From Rufibacter ruber (lineage in GTDB: Bacteria; Bacteroidota; Bacteroidia; Cytophagales; Hymenobacteraceae): 64,000 bases of DNA. The notes beneath the pieces are model-generated. The model worked only from the letters and a program-made list of their open reading frames with translations, was not told the DNA's origin and did no database searches. The position numbers and the translations under genes are program-made. This document shows positions 50,981 through 60,006 of this stretch, one piece after another. How positions within the stretch are numbered: the stretch's first letter is position 1; the number at the start of each line of letters is the position of its first letter. The stretch covers positions 1 to 64,000 of the forward strand of contig NZ_LRMM01000003.1 in NCBI RefSeq assembly GCF_001647275.1, written 5' to 3'.

Positions 50981-52159
50981 ATGGCGTCAGAGAATTCCGG
51001 CTTCACCGATTATTATAACATAGACGACCTGCTCACGGAGGAGCACAAGCTGATCAGGCAGACCATGCGGGACTTTGTGAAACGCGAAATCTCCCCCAAC
51101 ATTGAGAAGTGGGCGCAAGACGCGCATTTTCCCAGTGAGATTGTGCCCAAGTTTGGCGAAGTGGGTGCGTTTGGCCCTACCATTCCAGAGGAATACGGCG
51201 GCGGCGGGCTGGACTACATCAGCTACGGGCTTATTATGCAGGAGATTGAACGCGGTGACTCTGGTATGCGGTCTACGGCGTCAGTGCAAGGCTCGCTGGT
51301 GATGTACCCCATTTACGCGTACGGTTCAGAGGAACAGCGCAAGAAATACCTGCCTAAACTCGCCTCCGGCGAATGGCTGGGCTGCTTCGGGCTCACCGAG
51401 CCCGATTTTGGCTCAAACCCCGGCGGCATGGTGACCACCATCAAAGACATGGGCGACCATTACCTGCTCAACGGGGCCAAGCTCTGGATTTCCAACTCAC
51501 CGGAGTGCCAGGTAGCCGTGGTGTGGGCCAAGAATGAGCAGGGCCGTATCAAAGGTCTGATTGTGGAGCGCGGCATGGAAGGTTTCTCTACCCCGGAGAT
51601 CCACAACAAGTGGAGCCTGCGCGCCTCCTGCACCGGTGAGCTGGTGTTTGACAACGTGAAAGTGCCCAAAGAAAACCTGCTGCCCAACGCAGACGGCCTG
51701 CGCGGTCCGTTAGGCTGTCTGGATTCGGCGCGGTACGGCATTGCGTGGGGTGCCATCGGTGCCGCTATTGACTGCTACGAGAGCGCGCTGAGCTACGCCA
51801 GGCAGCGCATCCAGTTTGATAAACCCATTGCCGGTTTCCAGCTCATTCAGAAGAAACTAGCCGAGATGATTACCGAAATCACCAAGGCGCAGCTCATGGT
51901 GTGGCGCCTGGGCATGCTCAAGAACGAAGGCAAAGCCACCACCCAACAGATCTCCATGGCCAAGCGCAACAGCGTAGACATGGCCCTGCAGGTAGCCCGT
52001 GAGGCCCGCCAGATTCACGGCGGCATGGGCATTACCGGCGAGTACCCCATCATGCGGCACATGATGAACCTGGAAAGCGTGGTTACCTATGAGGGCACCC
52101 ATGACATTCACCTGTTGATCACCGGTGCTGATATCACGGGAATTCAGGCGTTTAAGTAG
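50981..52159 (+). CDS. gcdH: Glutaryl-CoA dehydrogenase-type acyl-CoA dehydrogenase
   Basis: 392 residues of the acyl-CoA dehydrogenase fold. RSTASVQGSLVM, GCFGLTEPDFGSNPGGM and the C-terminal NLESVVTYEGTHDIHLLI follow glutaryl-CoA dehydrogenase rather than short-chain enzymes; E371 is the catalytic base. It oxidises and decarboxylates glutaryl-CoA to crotonyl-CoA in lysine/tryptophan breakdown, with FAD. Single-gene unit. Confidence 0.9.
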   Translation: MASENSGFTDYYNIDDLLTEEHKLIRQTMRDFVKREISPNIEKWAQDAHFPSEIVPKFGEVGAFGPTIPEEYGGGGLDYISYGLIMQEIERGDSGMRSTASVQGSLVMYPIYAYGSEEQRKKYLPKLASGEWLGCFGLTEPDFGSNPGGMVTTIKDMGDHYLLNGAKLWISNSPECQVAVVWAKNEQGRIKGLIVERGMEGFSTPEIHNKWSLRASCTGELVFDNVKVPKENLLPNADGLRGPLGCLDSARYGIAWGAIGAAIDCYESALSYARQRIQFDKPIAGFQLIQKKLAEMITEITKAQLMVWRLGMLKNEGKATTQQISMAKRNSVDMALQVAREARQIHGGMGITGEYPIMRHMMNLESVVTYEGTHDIHLLITGADITGIQAFK

Positions 52160-52229
52160 TTCTTAGTTATTGGTTGTTCGTTGTTCAGATGACCTTAGAA
52201 AAGGCAGTTGCGGAAACGTGGCTGCCTTT

Positions 52230-52269
52230 TCTATTTGGGGCTGATATTATGGAAACAGGCCAGAAACGG
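52230..52269. repeat. CTGTTTT palindrome, copy 34 (degenerate)
   Basis: TATTTGGGGCTG...CAGGCCAGAAACGG. Confidence 0.5.
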
Positions 52270-52335
52270 TTTCGTTCTTCAGTCAGAAACGGATTTGTCT
52301 TATAGTGAGATTTCTCCCAACGTACTCCCCACTTT

Positions 52336-52355
52336 GTCATCCTGAAAGGACCTTG
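52336..52355 (+). repeat. GTCATCCTGAAAGGATC element, half copy
   Basis: GTCATCCTGAAAGGACCTTG; only one arm present. Confidence 0.5.
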
Positions 52356-52396
52356 TGAGCAAACTAGAAAAGCAGTTACTAAAACGTGGTTGCCTC

Positions 52397-52438
52397 CGCG
52401 TTTTTGGGCTGTTTTCTGAAAAACAGGCCAGAAACGCG
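52397..52438. repeat. CTGTTTT palindrome, copy 35
   Basis: CGCGTTTTTGGGCTG...CAGGCCAGAAACGCG; outer pair CGCG/CGCG. Confidence 0.85.
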
Positions 52439-52475
52439 AAGCCGGTAATCTTACTCTCAAGCTCTTATCTGTAAC

Positions 52476-52516
52476 TGCGTTTCGGGGCTACATTTCAGAA
52501 AGCAGGCCGAAAGCAG
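52476..52516. repeat. CTGTTTT palindrome, copy 36 (degenerate)
   Basis: GCGTTTCGGGGCT...CAGGCCGAAAGCAG. Confidence 0.55.
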
Positions 52517-52546
52517 AAATAACACCTACCAAGATTCCCACCTATT

Positions 52547-52637
52547 TTATCATTCTGGAAGAGTCTTGGTAGCGAACGGCAGTAGCAGACAATCCAAGCT
52601 TTTCTAGCTTGCCCACAAGATCCTTTCAGGATGACAG
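52547..52637. repeat. GTCATCCTGAAAGGATC inverted-repeat element, copy 3
   Basis: Left arm ATCATTCTGGAAGAGTCTTG (degenerate) and right arm AAGATCCTTTCAGGATGAC enclose the spacer GTAGCGAAC-type sequence also seen at 19.9 kb. Confidence 0.55.
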
Positions 52638-52740
52638 AAAAGGGTGTGACTATTTATTGAAGCTCAGTTCTAGAGTTGGCATCGCTCAAGGGTTTCTCCT
52701 GAAAGGGAAGTTATCCTTGACACAAGCATCTGTTTTATCT

Positions 52741-52779
52741 GCGTTTTGGGGCTACTTTCAGGAAAACAAGCCAGAAAGA
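52741..52779. repeat. CTGTTTT palindrome, copy 37 (degenerate)
   Basis: GCGTTTTGGGGCTAC...AAGCCAGAAAG. Confidence 0.55.
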
Positions 52780-52936
52780 GAAAATCACTTCCTGAGAGGC
52801 AAATCCATTCCTTCGCCGCAGGCGATGCAAAAGCTAAGATTAATTATAGCTAATATATTTAGTTTAAAGTTAAAATTACTAGCAAAATCTGCCGCTTTTC
52901 CTCGTGCACTTGGAGCGTTTTTAGCCTCAGATGTGT

Positions 52937-52944
52937 TATCTTTA
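52937..52944 (+). promoter_or_regulatory. Possible promoter -7 box of ruvB
   Basis: TATCTTTA, one base off TAnnTTTG; ATG at 52983. Confidence 0.4.
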
Positions 52945-52982
52945 CAACTGAATCTTTGCCCAACAGCCAAGAGATTTTACAC

Positions 52983-54026
52983 ATGAGAGAAGATTATTTA
53001 ACCGGCTCCGCCGATGCCATGGCGCCCTCTGACCGGGAGCTGGACCGCGCCCTGAGGCCACTGGATTTCGGTGATTTTGCCGGCCAGGAGAAAGTGGTGG
53101 AGAACCTGAAGGTGTTTGTGGGCGCCGCCATCATGCGTGGTGAGGCCCTGGACCACGTCCTGTTGCACGGGCCTCCGGGCCTTGGTAAAACCACGCTAAG
53201 CCATATTATTGCCAACGCCCTGGGTTCCAATATTAAAATCACGTCTGGTCCGGTGCTGGACAAACCCAGCGACTTGGCCGGCCTGCTTACCAACCTGGAG
53301 CGCAATGACGTACTCTTTATTGACGAAATCCACCGCCTGAACCCCATTGTGGAAGAGTACCTGTACTCGGCCATGGAGGACTATAAGATAGACATCATGC
53401 TGGACTCGGGCCCCAATGCCCGGTCAGTGCAGATCACGCTGAACCCGTTCACACTCATTGGCGCCACCACCCGCTCCGGTTTGCTAACCTCGCCGTTGCG
53501 TGCCCGTTTCGGGATTAACTCAAGGCTGGAGTATTATGACTCCAAGCTGCTGACTACCATTGTGCAGCGGTCTTCAGAAATTTTGGGCGCGCCCATTCAT
53601 GAAGACGCCGCCTTTGAGATTGCCCGCCGCAGCCGCGGTACGCCGCGTATCGCCAACAACCTGCTACGCCGTACCCGTGACTTCGCGCAGATCAAAGGAG
53701 ACGGTACCATCACGGTAGAGATTGCCAAGTTTGCGCTGAATGCCCTGGATGTAGACCAAAGCGGACTGGATGAGATGGACAAGCGCATTCTGAGCACCAT
53801 CATTGACAAGTTCAAAGGGGGGCCGGTGGGGCTGTCTACCATTGCCACCGCCTGCGGCGAAGAGGCTGAGACCATTGAGGAGGTCTATGAGCCGTTCCTG
53901 ATCCAGGAAGGGTACGTGAAACGTACCAGTCGCGGCCGTGAGGCCACAGAGGCCGCTTACCGCCACCTGGGCAAGATTCCGCCCAACCATGTGCGCAGCG
54001 GCACCTTGTTTGACCAGGCTGAGTAG
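52983..54026 (+). CDS. ruvB: Holliday junction branch migration helicase RuvB
   Basis: 347 residues from ATG 52983; the TTG 27 bp upstream would precede the family N-terminus. Walker A GPPGLGKT (63-70), Walker B LFIDEIHR, sensor [18 protein letters not shown] and the C-terminal winged helix [23 protein letters not shown]. It drives branch migration with RuvA. Single-gene unit ending in a palindrome plus terminator. Confidence 0.97.
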   Translation: MREDYLTGSADAMAPSDRELDRALRPLDFGDFAGQEKVVENLKVFVGAAIMRGEALDHVLLHGPPGLGKTTLSHIIANALGSNIKITSGPVLDKPSDLAGLLTNLERNDVLFIDEIHRLNPIVEEYLYSAMEDYKIDIMLDSGPNARSVQITLNPFTLIGATTRSGLLTSPLRARFGINSRLEYYDSKLLTTIVQRSSEILGAPIHEDAAFEIARRSRGTPRIANNLLRRTRDFAQIKGDGTITVEIAKFALNALDVDQSGLDEMDKRILSTIIDKFKGGPVGLSTIATACGEEAETIEEVYEPFLIQEGYVKRTSRGREATEAAYRHLGKIPPNHVRSGTLFDQAE

Positions 54027-54029
54027 CAG

Positions 54030-54075
54030 TTTCTGTTTTGGGGCTGTTTTCAGGAAAACAGCCCCAAAACAGAAA
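54030..54075. repeat. CTGTTTT palindrome, copy 38 (perfect)
   Basis: 22-bp perfect arms with a 2-nt centre: TTTCTGTTTTGGGGCTG...CAGCCCCAAAACAGAAA. Best reference copy. Confidence 0.95.
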
Positions 54076-54115
54076 ACCCTCTAAAGTATTCGTGCTTTAG
54101 AGGGTTTTCTGTTTT
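54066..54115 (+). terminator. Terminator of ruvB
   Basis: A 21-bp stem (54066-54086 with 54095-54115), ending CTGTTTT. The left arm begins inside the palindrome 54030-54075, so the two structures compete. Confidence 0.85.
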
Positions 54116-54199
54116 AAAAAGGAGGGGCGCTATTGGTTAATGAGGCAACTGTCTGGCCGCCAGCAGATGGGCGCCGGGTCTAACAGGGAATGCTGTTGG

Positions 54200-54709
54200 T
54201 TAGATCAAATACGCGTTCCACTCCTGCTCTCTATAGATGACCCTGATGTGCTCCCGCAGGGTGGTTGCCAGGGAATAGCCGGTGTAAGTGGCCGTAATAG
54301 GGTAGAGGGTATGGTGGCGGTTAATGAGGGTGGCAATCTCCAGCTTCCTGCAGTCTTTGTCCAGAAAGGCGCGCAGGGTGTAGGCCAGAGTCTTGCCGGT
54401 GTTCAGCACGTCATCTACCAGCACCACGGCCGTGTCTTTCAGAGAGGCTGGCAGCGGCTGAATGTGAATGTCATGGGCCAGCGGCTCGGTTTTGTGCAGG
54501 GTCACCTCAAGCAAAGAAAGCTCTAAGGCTGAAATAGCCCGCAGTTCCTGTTCCAGCAGCTGCGCCAGCAGATACCCATTCTCATGGATACCGGCCAGGA
54601 CTAATCTTGTTTCGCCAAAATTCTGCTCGTAGATCTCAAAGGCCATGCGCTTGATTTTCTGCAGGATCTGTTGGTGGTCCAGAATGAGGCTCTCTTTTGT
54701 AAAAATCAT
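54200..54709 (-). CDS. PyrR-like phosphoribosyltransferase
   Basis: 169 residues. The PRPP-binding loop VVLVDDVLNTGKTL (about 95-108) is canonical for type I phosphoribosyltransferases. Overall length and LAGIHENGYLLAQLL resemble PyrR/uracil PRTase-type proteins of Bacteroidota. Whether it acts on uracil, regulates pyrimidine genes, or does both is not decided by the sequence. Confidence 0.85.
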   Translation of the reverse strand: MIFTKESLILDHQQILQKIKRMAFEIYEQNFGETRLVLAGIHENGYLLAQLLEQELRAISALELSLLEVTLHKTEPLAHDIHIQPLPASLKDTAVVLVDDVLNTGKTLAYTLRAFLDKDCRKLEIATLINRHHTLYPITATYTGYSLATTLREHIRVIYREQEWNAYLI

Positions 54710-54810
54710 GGTCAGGTGCTGTTTTCCGGCGAATTTAGGGAAATAATCTGCAAACCCGCCAACCTGTACTCCTTCAGGAGGGGAGTCTTTAAAATATTTG
54801 CACCTAACAG

Positions 54811-54841
54811 TTTTAAATTTCAGGCAGATGTATTACTTTTG
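54811..54841 (+). promoter_or_regulatory. Promoter of rpmE2
   Basis: TTTT (54811-54814), 19 bp, TACTTTTG (54834-54841); ATG at 54880. Confidence 0.65.
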
Positions 54842-54879
54842 CAGTCCTATTGAAGAAATTCGTCTAAAAATAGCATATA

Positions 54880-55122
54880 ATGAAAAAGGACATCCATCCT
54901 GAATACAGAGAGGTAGTTTTCCAGGATACTTCCAGCGATTACAAATTCATCACACGTTCTACCATGAACTCAAGTGAGACCATCACTATGGAAGATGGCA
55001 AGACATATCCTGTGATCAAAGTAGAGGTTTCTTCTGCTTCTCACCCGTTCTACACCGGTAAAAACATCTACGTGGATACTGCCGGCCGTATTGACAAGTT
55101 CAAGCAGCGTTACAAGAAATAG
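54880..55122 (+). CDS. rpmE2: Ribosomal protein L31 type B
   Basis: 80 residues. [23 protein letters not shown] is the typical L31 type B start and SHPFYTGKN the central motif. It has no cysteines, so it is the zinc-free form, usually favoured under zinc limitation. Own promoter and terminator. Confidence 0.97.
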   Translation: MKKDIHPEYREVVFQDTSSDYKFITRSTMNSSETITMEDGKTYPVIKVEVSSASHPFYTGKNIYVDTAGRIDKFKQRYKK

Positions 55123-55152
55123 GTCTAGCCTATTTTACGCTTCTCCGTATAG

Positions 55153-55190
55153 AAGTCTTCCTGAGGTTTTCAGGAAGACTTTTTTATTTT
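55153..55190 (+). terminator. Terminator of rpmE2
   Basis: AAGTCTTCCTGA and TCAGGAAGACTT with loop GGTTT, then TTTTATTTTT. Confidence 0.92.
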
Positions 55191-55192
55191 TG
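55185..55192 (+). promoter_or_regulatory. Possible -7 box for GlmU-like gene
   Basis: TATTTTTG ends 5 bp before ATG 55197, so the transcript would be leaderless or nearly so; it overlaps the rpmE2 terminator U-run. Confidence 0.35.
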
Positions 55193-55196
55193 TCTT

Positions 55197-56420
55197 ATGA
55201 AGAACCTTGTCCTGTTTGATGATCCGGCCTTGCGGGCGAATCTGTTGCCGTTTACCTTCACCAGGCCTGTGGCTGACCTGCGGGTGGGTATCCTGACTAT
55301 TGCGGAGAAGTGGCGGAATCTGTCACAGGCAACCGTGTCTTTTCTCACGCAAGGGTACCTGCAGGGCAAATTTGGCCTCCCCGTCACCGGCAGCGAAGAT
55401 ACCGTGTATGTAAACGGGGCCGTCTGCCCCTCTGCCGAGCTTCTGGAACAGGTGCAACAGCTGCCCGTGGGGCACGGACTGGAATTTGAGGGCCTCCTGG
55501 TAGCCCTGCACGCCCCGGCCGCAGAGGTGCCAGACATAGAAGCCCTCTACCGCTACGCCCATGAGCACACCACCCGGGAGACAGACCAGTCTTTGGTGGT
55601 GGTGCGCCAGCTCTGGGACATCTTCAAATTGAACGGTGACCAGATCAGGGTTGACTTCAAGCTCCTCACCCAAGGGCGCACCAGCCAGCCCATCACAGAT
55701 GAGCACACCCGCGTCTATAACCTGGGCAACATCTTCATTGAGGAAGGCGCTAAAATCAAAGCCGCCATACTGAACGCAGACACAGGCCCTATCTATATTG
55801 GCAAGAATGCCGAAGTGCACGAAGGTTCCATGATCAGGGGGCCGTTTGCGCTGGGCGAGGAAAGCCACGTGAACGTGGGGGGGCGTATGCGCGGGGATAT
55901 CACCATTGGCCCTTTCTGCAAAGTGGGGGGCGAGGTGAACAACTGTGTTTTCTTCGGGTACTCCAATAAGGGCCATGAAGGCTTCTTAGGCAATTCAGTG
56001 GTAGGCGAATGGTGTAATTTTGGTGCCGATACCAATGCCTCTAACCTCAAGAACAACTACGCGCCCATTAAAATCTGGAGCCATGCCCAAGAGAAAATGA
56101 TAGACACCGGTCTGCAGTTCTGCGGCCTCATGATGGCAGACCACGTGAAGTGCGGCATCAATACCATGTTCAACACCGGAACAGTGGTGGGCGTGGGCGC
56201 CAACATCTTCGGGGCTGGGTTCCCGCCAACCTTTGTGCCGTCCTTCACCTGGGGCGGCGCTGATACCATGGTCACGTACCGGCTGCCCAAATTCTTTGAG
56301 GTGGCAGAAGCGGTTCTGGGCAGAAGAGGCCTGGCGCTGAGCAGCGAAGACCGCAAAATTTTTACCCAAATCTTCCACCTCACCCAGTCTGGCCGCCCCT
56401 GGGATGGTCTGCCGGTTTAA
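55197..56420 (+). CDS. GlmU-like sugar nucleotidyltransferase (alternative bacterial type)
   Basis: 407 residues. The N-terminus MKNLVLFDDPALRANLLPFTFTRPVADLRVG and the C-terminal left-handed beta-helix (hexapeptides such as IYIGKNAEVHEGSMIRGPF) match the Bacteroidota 'alternate GlmU' family, thought to make UDP-GlcNAc for peptidoglycan and LPS. It is shorter than classical GlmU and lacks its standard N-terminal pyrophosphorylase loop, as expected for that family. Confidence 0.9.
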   Translation: MKNLVLFDDPALRANLLPFTFTRPVADLRVGILTIAEKWRNLSQATVSFLTQGYLQGKFGLPVTGSEDTVYVNGAVCPSAELLEQVQQLPVGHGLEFEGLLVALHAPAAEVPDIEALYRYAHEHTTRETDQSLVVVRQLWDIFKLNGDQIRVDFKLLTQGRTSQPITDEHTRVYNLGNIFIEEGAKIKAAILNADTGPIYIGKNAEVHEGSMIRGPFALGEESHVNVGGRMRGDITIGPFCKVGGEVNNCVFFGYSNKGHEGFLGNSVVGEWCNFGADTNASNLKNNYAPIKIWSHAQEKMIDTGLQFCGLMMADHVKCGINTMFNTGTVVGVGANIFGAGFPPTFVPSFTWGGADTMVTYRLPKFFEVAEAVLGRRGLALSSEDRKIFTQIFHLTQSGRPWDGLPV

Positions 56421-56436
56421 GGGCCGCAACAGATTA

Positions 56437-56479
56437 TTCCCGTTTCTGGCCTGTTTTTGAGAAAACAGCAGAAAGGGAA
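56437..56479. repeat. CTGTTTT palindrome, copy 39
   Basis: TTCCCGTTTCTGGCC...CAGCAGAAAGGGAA; outer TTCCC/GGGAA. Confidence 0.7.
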
Positions 56480-56519
56480 TTGGGCAGGCACCCGCAGGTC
56501 CTCCGGGCGCTAGGGGGGC

Positions 56520-57600
56520 TGCTGGTAGTAGTCCTGAGTCAAGCATGTGATTTGGCTTCGGATGGAAACAACTTGCCATGCGTGTGACCCACCACTGCCC
56601 CTCCCAGGAGGGGGATTCTCTGGAATGCGTGGACCGGCAGGTGTCAACATCCCCCTCCGCCCCCTTCAATGGGGGAGTATCTGGTGACGTTAGAAGACAC
56701 GGAAGTAACTTCCGCAGCTTAGAGAGCAGAAGCTGTGTGAGGCTGTGCCACCGCTGTTTGGGATTTACACTCCCGAACTTACGTATCCCTCAGATTTGCA
56801 ATCTGCGCTACAGGAGCCAAGAGAGAAGGGGCCGGGGATTTCAAATCCCCTCAGTACCTGCTTCCGGATTGCAAATCCGGAAGAGCGGCCTCTTTTCTAG
56901 TAGAAATAACGGCCCTGCCCTTCAAAGGGGGAGTATCAGCTGGCGTTAGAAGGCACGGAAGTAACTTCCGCGCCATAGGAGGGCAGAAGTAATGTGAGGC
57001 TGCCGCCTCATGGAAGCTGGAAGCTTCCACCATTATAGGTCCAAGTTGGAAACTTGAACCAGAGAAAGCGGCAAACAAGCAGCAATAAATAAACAACACT
57101 TCTGCTAGTGGCACCTGGGTTAATTAGCACTTCTGCCCCTGGCTGATGTGCGCAGCACGGGCTCGTCACAGGCTAGCGGATCAGCAGTAGTTACCTACTG
57201 AAACAGAGAGCAAGTAAGGAAGTAGCAGGAGAGGAATCCAAACCAGTCCTGGGGGTGAGCGCCTCTGTTAATACGGTGCCGCTCCAGCGGCAAGGCCGGA
57301 GGGCCTAGTTTTAACAGCAGTGCTCACCGCCAGGACGGGCCCCGCGGCCGTGAGCGCTTACCGGAAGAGATGAAACAGTACAGTGAGTGAGGCACCGGAG
57401 CAAACGGGAGATCCAAGGAAACTACAGACTACGCATTCCTGCCGCAACACAGCTAAGGGGCCCGCAGCCCACGCAGTCCAGCAGCAACTGCAGCCGCAGC
57501 CTATGAGGGCACCGTATTCACGCCAACGTCAGGCAACAGCAGACTACGCATTGCCATCCGCAGACAGCCTCAGAAAAATGTCACCTAAACCGCCCCGGCA
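56520..57600 (+). repeat. Composite hairpin element, copy C
   Basis: Same order as copy B: CCCCTCCCAGGAGGGGGA and CCCCCTCCGCCCCCTTCAA segments (56595-56680); hairpins of a different set (AGATTTGCAATCT, GGGGATTTCAAATCCCC, TTCCGGATTGCAAATCCGG); then GGAAGTAACTTCC, GAGGCTGCCGCCTC, GGAAGCTGGAAGCTTCC and CAAGTTGGAAACTTG (56957-57055); conserved block 57120-57370; tail with CTACGCATT units (57426, 57467, 57541). Confidence 0.75.
57246..57336 (+). ncRNA. Candidate structured core, copy C (unproven RNA)
   Basis: P1 GTCCTGG/CCAGGAC; P2 GGTGAGCGC/GTGCTCACC fully paired (copies A and B have GA opposite GA here); P3 CTGTTAA/TTAACAG; P4 GCCGC-tcca-GCGGC; P5 GGCC-ggag-GGCC. Confidence 0.45.
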
Positions 57601-57638
57601 GCAAGAGGCAAGAATCCCCTTGCACCTGGCAGCGCAAA

Positions 57639-57679
57639 CCTGTTTTTAGGCTATTTTCAGAAAAATAGCCCAAAAACAG
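57639..57679. repeat. CTGTTTT palindrome, copy 40
   Basis: CTGTTTTTAGGCTATTTT...AAAATAGCCCAAAAACAG; inner TAT/ATA compensation. Confidence 0.85.
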
Positions 57680-57690
57680 ACAAGGCATCT

Positions 57691-57698
57691 TATCTTTA
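57691..57698 (+). promoter_or_regulatory. Possible promoter -7 box before Pol III delta' gene
   Basis: TATCTTTA; start codon 57787. No clear -33 box because a palindrome lies just upstream. Confidence 0.3.
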
Positions 57699-57786
57699 CA
57701 TTCCGTTTGAAACCCATGCTGGGCTCCGGCAAAACGGTTATGACCCGGGAGGCGACCCTCCTGATTTTCCAAACTCAGAACCACCC

Positions 57787-58908
57787 GTGCAGTTCTCTAC
57801 TATTTACGGCCATCAGGAAACTAAGCAGCTGCTGCTGAACTCCGTTACGTCACAGCACGTGGCGCACGCCCAGTTGTTTCTGGGGGCAGAAGGAGGTGCC
57901 AACCTGGCGCTGGCGCTGGCCTATGCCCAATACCTCAACTGCGAAGACCCACAGCCCCAGGACTCCTGCGGCGTCTGCCCCAGCTGTACCAAAATCAGCA
58001 AGCGCATTCACCCAGACCTGAACTTTGTGATGCCGGTGACCAAGGTGAAAGACAGCGAGGCGCTCAGCAAGAACTTTGTACCCCAATGGCGCACCTTCCT
58101 GGCAGATAGCCCCTACCAGACGCTCAATGACTGGATGCAGTACATAGGGGCCGAAAACAAACAGGGAACCATTCCAGTGGGGGAGAGCCGGGAACTGGTG
58201 CGCATGACCTCGCTCAAAGCCTTTGAGGCCAAATACAAGGTGATAGTGATCTGGCTGCCGGAGCTTATGAACATCAGCGCGGCCAACGCCCTCTTAAAAT
58301 TGCTGGAGGAGCCACCTGCCGCCACGGTCTTCCTGCTGGTAAGCAACGGGTCAGACAAGATCATGCCTACCATTCTCTCCCGCACCCAGCTGGTGAAAGT
58401 ACGGGCCTTTACAGACGCCGAGGTGATCCGGTACCTGCAGGAGCAGCAGGGCGTGGAGGAGGAGCGGGCTTACCAGGTGGCGCAGCTCGCCGAGGGGAAC
58501 CTGCAGGCGGCGCGGGTGCTGAGCCGGGAAATGACCTCAGACTATTTTACGTTTTTCCTGAGCTGGATGCGTCTGTGCTACAACCATAAGTTTGACGCCG
58601 TGCTGGAGCAGAGCGAAGACTTCCAGAAACTGGGCCGCGAGAATCAGAAAAACTTTCTCCAGTTTGCACTAAGCCTGCTCAGAAAAGTGTTGCTGTTTGG
58701 GGTAGACAACCAGCTGATTACCTTTCTGCCGGCACCGGAACTGGACTTTGTGCAGAAATTTGCAAAGCTCATTCACCAGGGCAACGGGGCGCAGCTGGCG
58801 CAGGAACTGAATGAGGCCCATTACCACATTGAGCGCAACGCCCACCCCAAGATCACGTTCCTGAATACATCTATCCAGATTGCGCAGCTTATACGGCCGG
58901 TCGCATAA
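57787..58908 (+). CDS. holB: DNA polymerase III delta' subunit
   Basis: 373 residues with a GTG start. The clamp-loader AAA+ fold shows FSTIYGHQETKQLLL, zinc cysteines DSCGVCPSCTK, NISAANALLKLLEEPP and PTILSRTQLVKV. The P-loop lacks the usual GKT (FLGAEGGAN), as expected for the non-ATPase delta' subunit. It helps load the sliding clamp. hemC follows after 9 bp, an apparent operon. Confidence 0.92.
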   Translation: MQFSTIYGHQETKQLLLNSVTSQHVAHAQLFLGAEGGANLALALAYAQYLNCEDPQPQDSCGVCPSCTKISKRIHPDLNFVMPVTKVKDSEALSKNFVPQWRTFLADSPYQTLNDWMQYIGAENKQGTIPVGESRELVRMTSLKAFEAKYKVIVIWLPELMNISAANALLKLLEEPPAATVFLLVSNGSDKIMPTILSRTQLVKVRAFTDAEVIRYLQEQQGVEEERAYQVAQLAEGNLQAARVLSREMTSDYFTFFLSWMRLCYNHKFDAVLEQSEDFQKLGRENQKNFLQFALSLLRKVLLFGVDNQLITFLPAPELDFVQKFAKLIHQGNGAQLAQELNEAHYHIERNAHPKITFLNTSIQIAQLIRPVA

Positions 58909-58917
58909 CCTTATATT

Positions 58918-59865
58918 ATGGAAACAACTTCAACCACGTCTCCCATCAGAATAGGCACCCGCGGCAGCCGTCTGGCCCTCTGGCAGGCGCACCACGTGGC
59001 AGATACCCTTCGGGCCAACGGCATGGAGGTAGACATCATCACCATCACCACCAAGGGGGACCTGGTGCTTGACAAGTCACTGGATAAGATTGGCGCCAAA
59101 GGCGTGTTCACAGAGGAGCTGGAGGAGAGCCTTCGGAACGGGGCCATTGACATTGCCGTGCACAGCGCCAAAGATGTGCAGTCAACCATTCCGGAAGACC
59201 TGGAGCTGCTGGCCTTTATGGAGCGCGAGCAGGTGCATGACGTGGTGATCTCATTCAACCCGCTGTTCAAGCTGGGCGAGGGGCAGCAGGTCATTGGCAC
59301 CTCGTCTACCCGCCGCCGGTCATTGCTCAAACGCTTCTACCCAAACGTGATCACCGCTGAGTGCCGCGGCAACCTGCAGACCCGTATCCAGAAGCTCAAA
59401 GACGGGCAGTATGACGCCATTCTGCTGGCCTACGCCGGGGTGGCCCGCATGCAGTATGACCACATGATTGCCCAGCACCTGCCGCTAGACACGTTCATTC
59501 CGGCCGCCGGGCAGGGCAGCGTGGCCATTGAGTGCGCCAAAACCCTTCCGCTGGAGCGGAAATTGAACCTGAAACTGGCGTTAGACCACAAACCCACCCA
59601 CCTCTGCCTGCTTGCTGAGCGGGCGTACCTGCGCACCATGGAAGGCGGCTGCAGCATTCCTTCCTTCGCCCTGGCAACCTTAGACGCAGACACCTTGACC
59701 TTGAAAGCAGGCATCATTAGCCTGGACGGGGAAGAGCTGCTGGTGGAAGAAATGACCGGTTCTCCTGAAGACGCAGAAACCATGGGCGAGCAACTGGCGC
59801 ACGCGGTACTGAGCCGTGGCGGTGACCGCATCCTGGCTGAAATCAGAAAAGAGAAGGATAGTTAA
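58918..59865 (+). CDS. hemC: Porphobilinogen deaminase (hydroxymethylbilane synthase)
   Basis: 315 residues. RIGTRGSRLALWQAH at the N-terminus, VHSAKDVQ and GTSSTRRRSLL for substrate binding, and Cys245 in MEGGCSIPS that carries the dipyrromethane cofactor. It makes hydroxymethylbilane for haem. No other haem gene is nearby. Confidence 0.97.
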   Translation: METTSTTSPIRIGTRGSRLALWQAHHVADTLRANGMEVDIITITTKGDLVLDKSLDKIGAKGVFTEELEESLRNGAIDIAVHSAKDVQSTIPEDLELLAFMEREQVHDVVISFNPLFKLGEGQQVIGTSSTRRRSLLKRFYPNVITAECRGNLQTRIQKLKDGQYDAILLAYAGVARMQYDHMIAQHLPLDTFIPAAGQGSVAIECAKTLPLERKLNLKLALDHKPTHLCLLAERAYLRTMEGGCSIPSFALATLDADTLTLKAGIISLDGEELLVEEMTGSPEDAETMGEQLAHAVLSRGGDRILAEIRKEKDS

Positions 59866-59868
59866 CAG

Positions 59869-59926
59869 GCCAGGCCGCCCTTTTCACCCGGCTACCCTGG
59901 GAGCCGGGTAGAAAGGGCGGCCTGGC
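59869..59926 (+). terminator. Large hairpin after hemC
   Basis: GCCAGGCCGCCCTTT pairs with AAAGGGCGGCCTGGC (59912-59926) around a second GC-rich stem (ACCCGGCT with AGCCGGGT). There is no U-run, so termination strength is uncertain. Confidence 0.55.
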
Positions 59927-59956
59927 GTAGAAAAGAAGTACGTACCAACTTGAAAA

Positions 59957-59996
59957 CCTGTTTTTGGCCTATTTTTCTGAAAACGGCCAAAAACGA
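59957..59996. repeat. CTGTTTT palindrome, copy 41
   Basis: CTGTTTTTGGCC...GGCCAAAAACG; upstream of the isomerase gene. Confidence 0.8.
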
Positions 59997-60006
59997 ACAT
60001 TGTAAC

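Larger units (their letters stand above)
52160..52982. other. Intergenic rich in repeats
   Basis: Over 800 bp with four CTGTTTT-type palindromes and two GTCATCCTGAAAGG sites; the last 150 bp are AT-rich and carry the ruvB promoter. No gene is seen. Confidence 0.6.
56421..57786. other. 1.4 kb non-coding region, composite repeat C
   Basis: Holds two palindromes and composite element copy C (about 56520-57600). No gene is seen. A weak -7 box (57691-57698) may serve the next gene. Confidence 0.7.
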
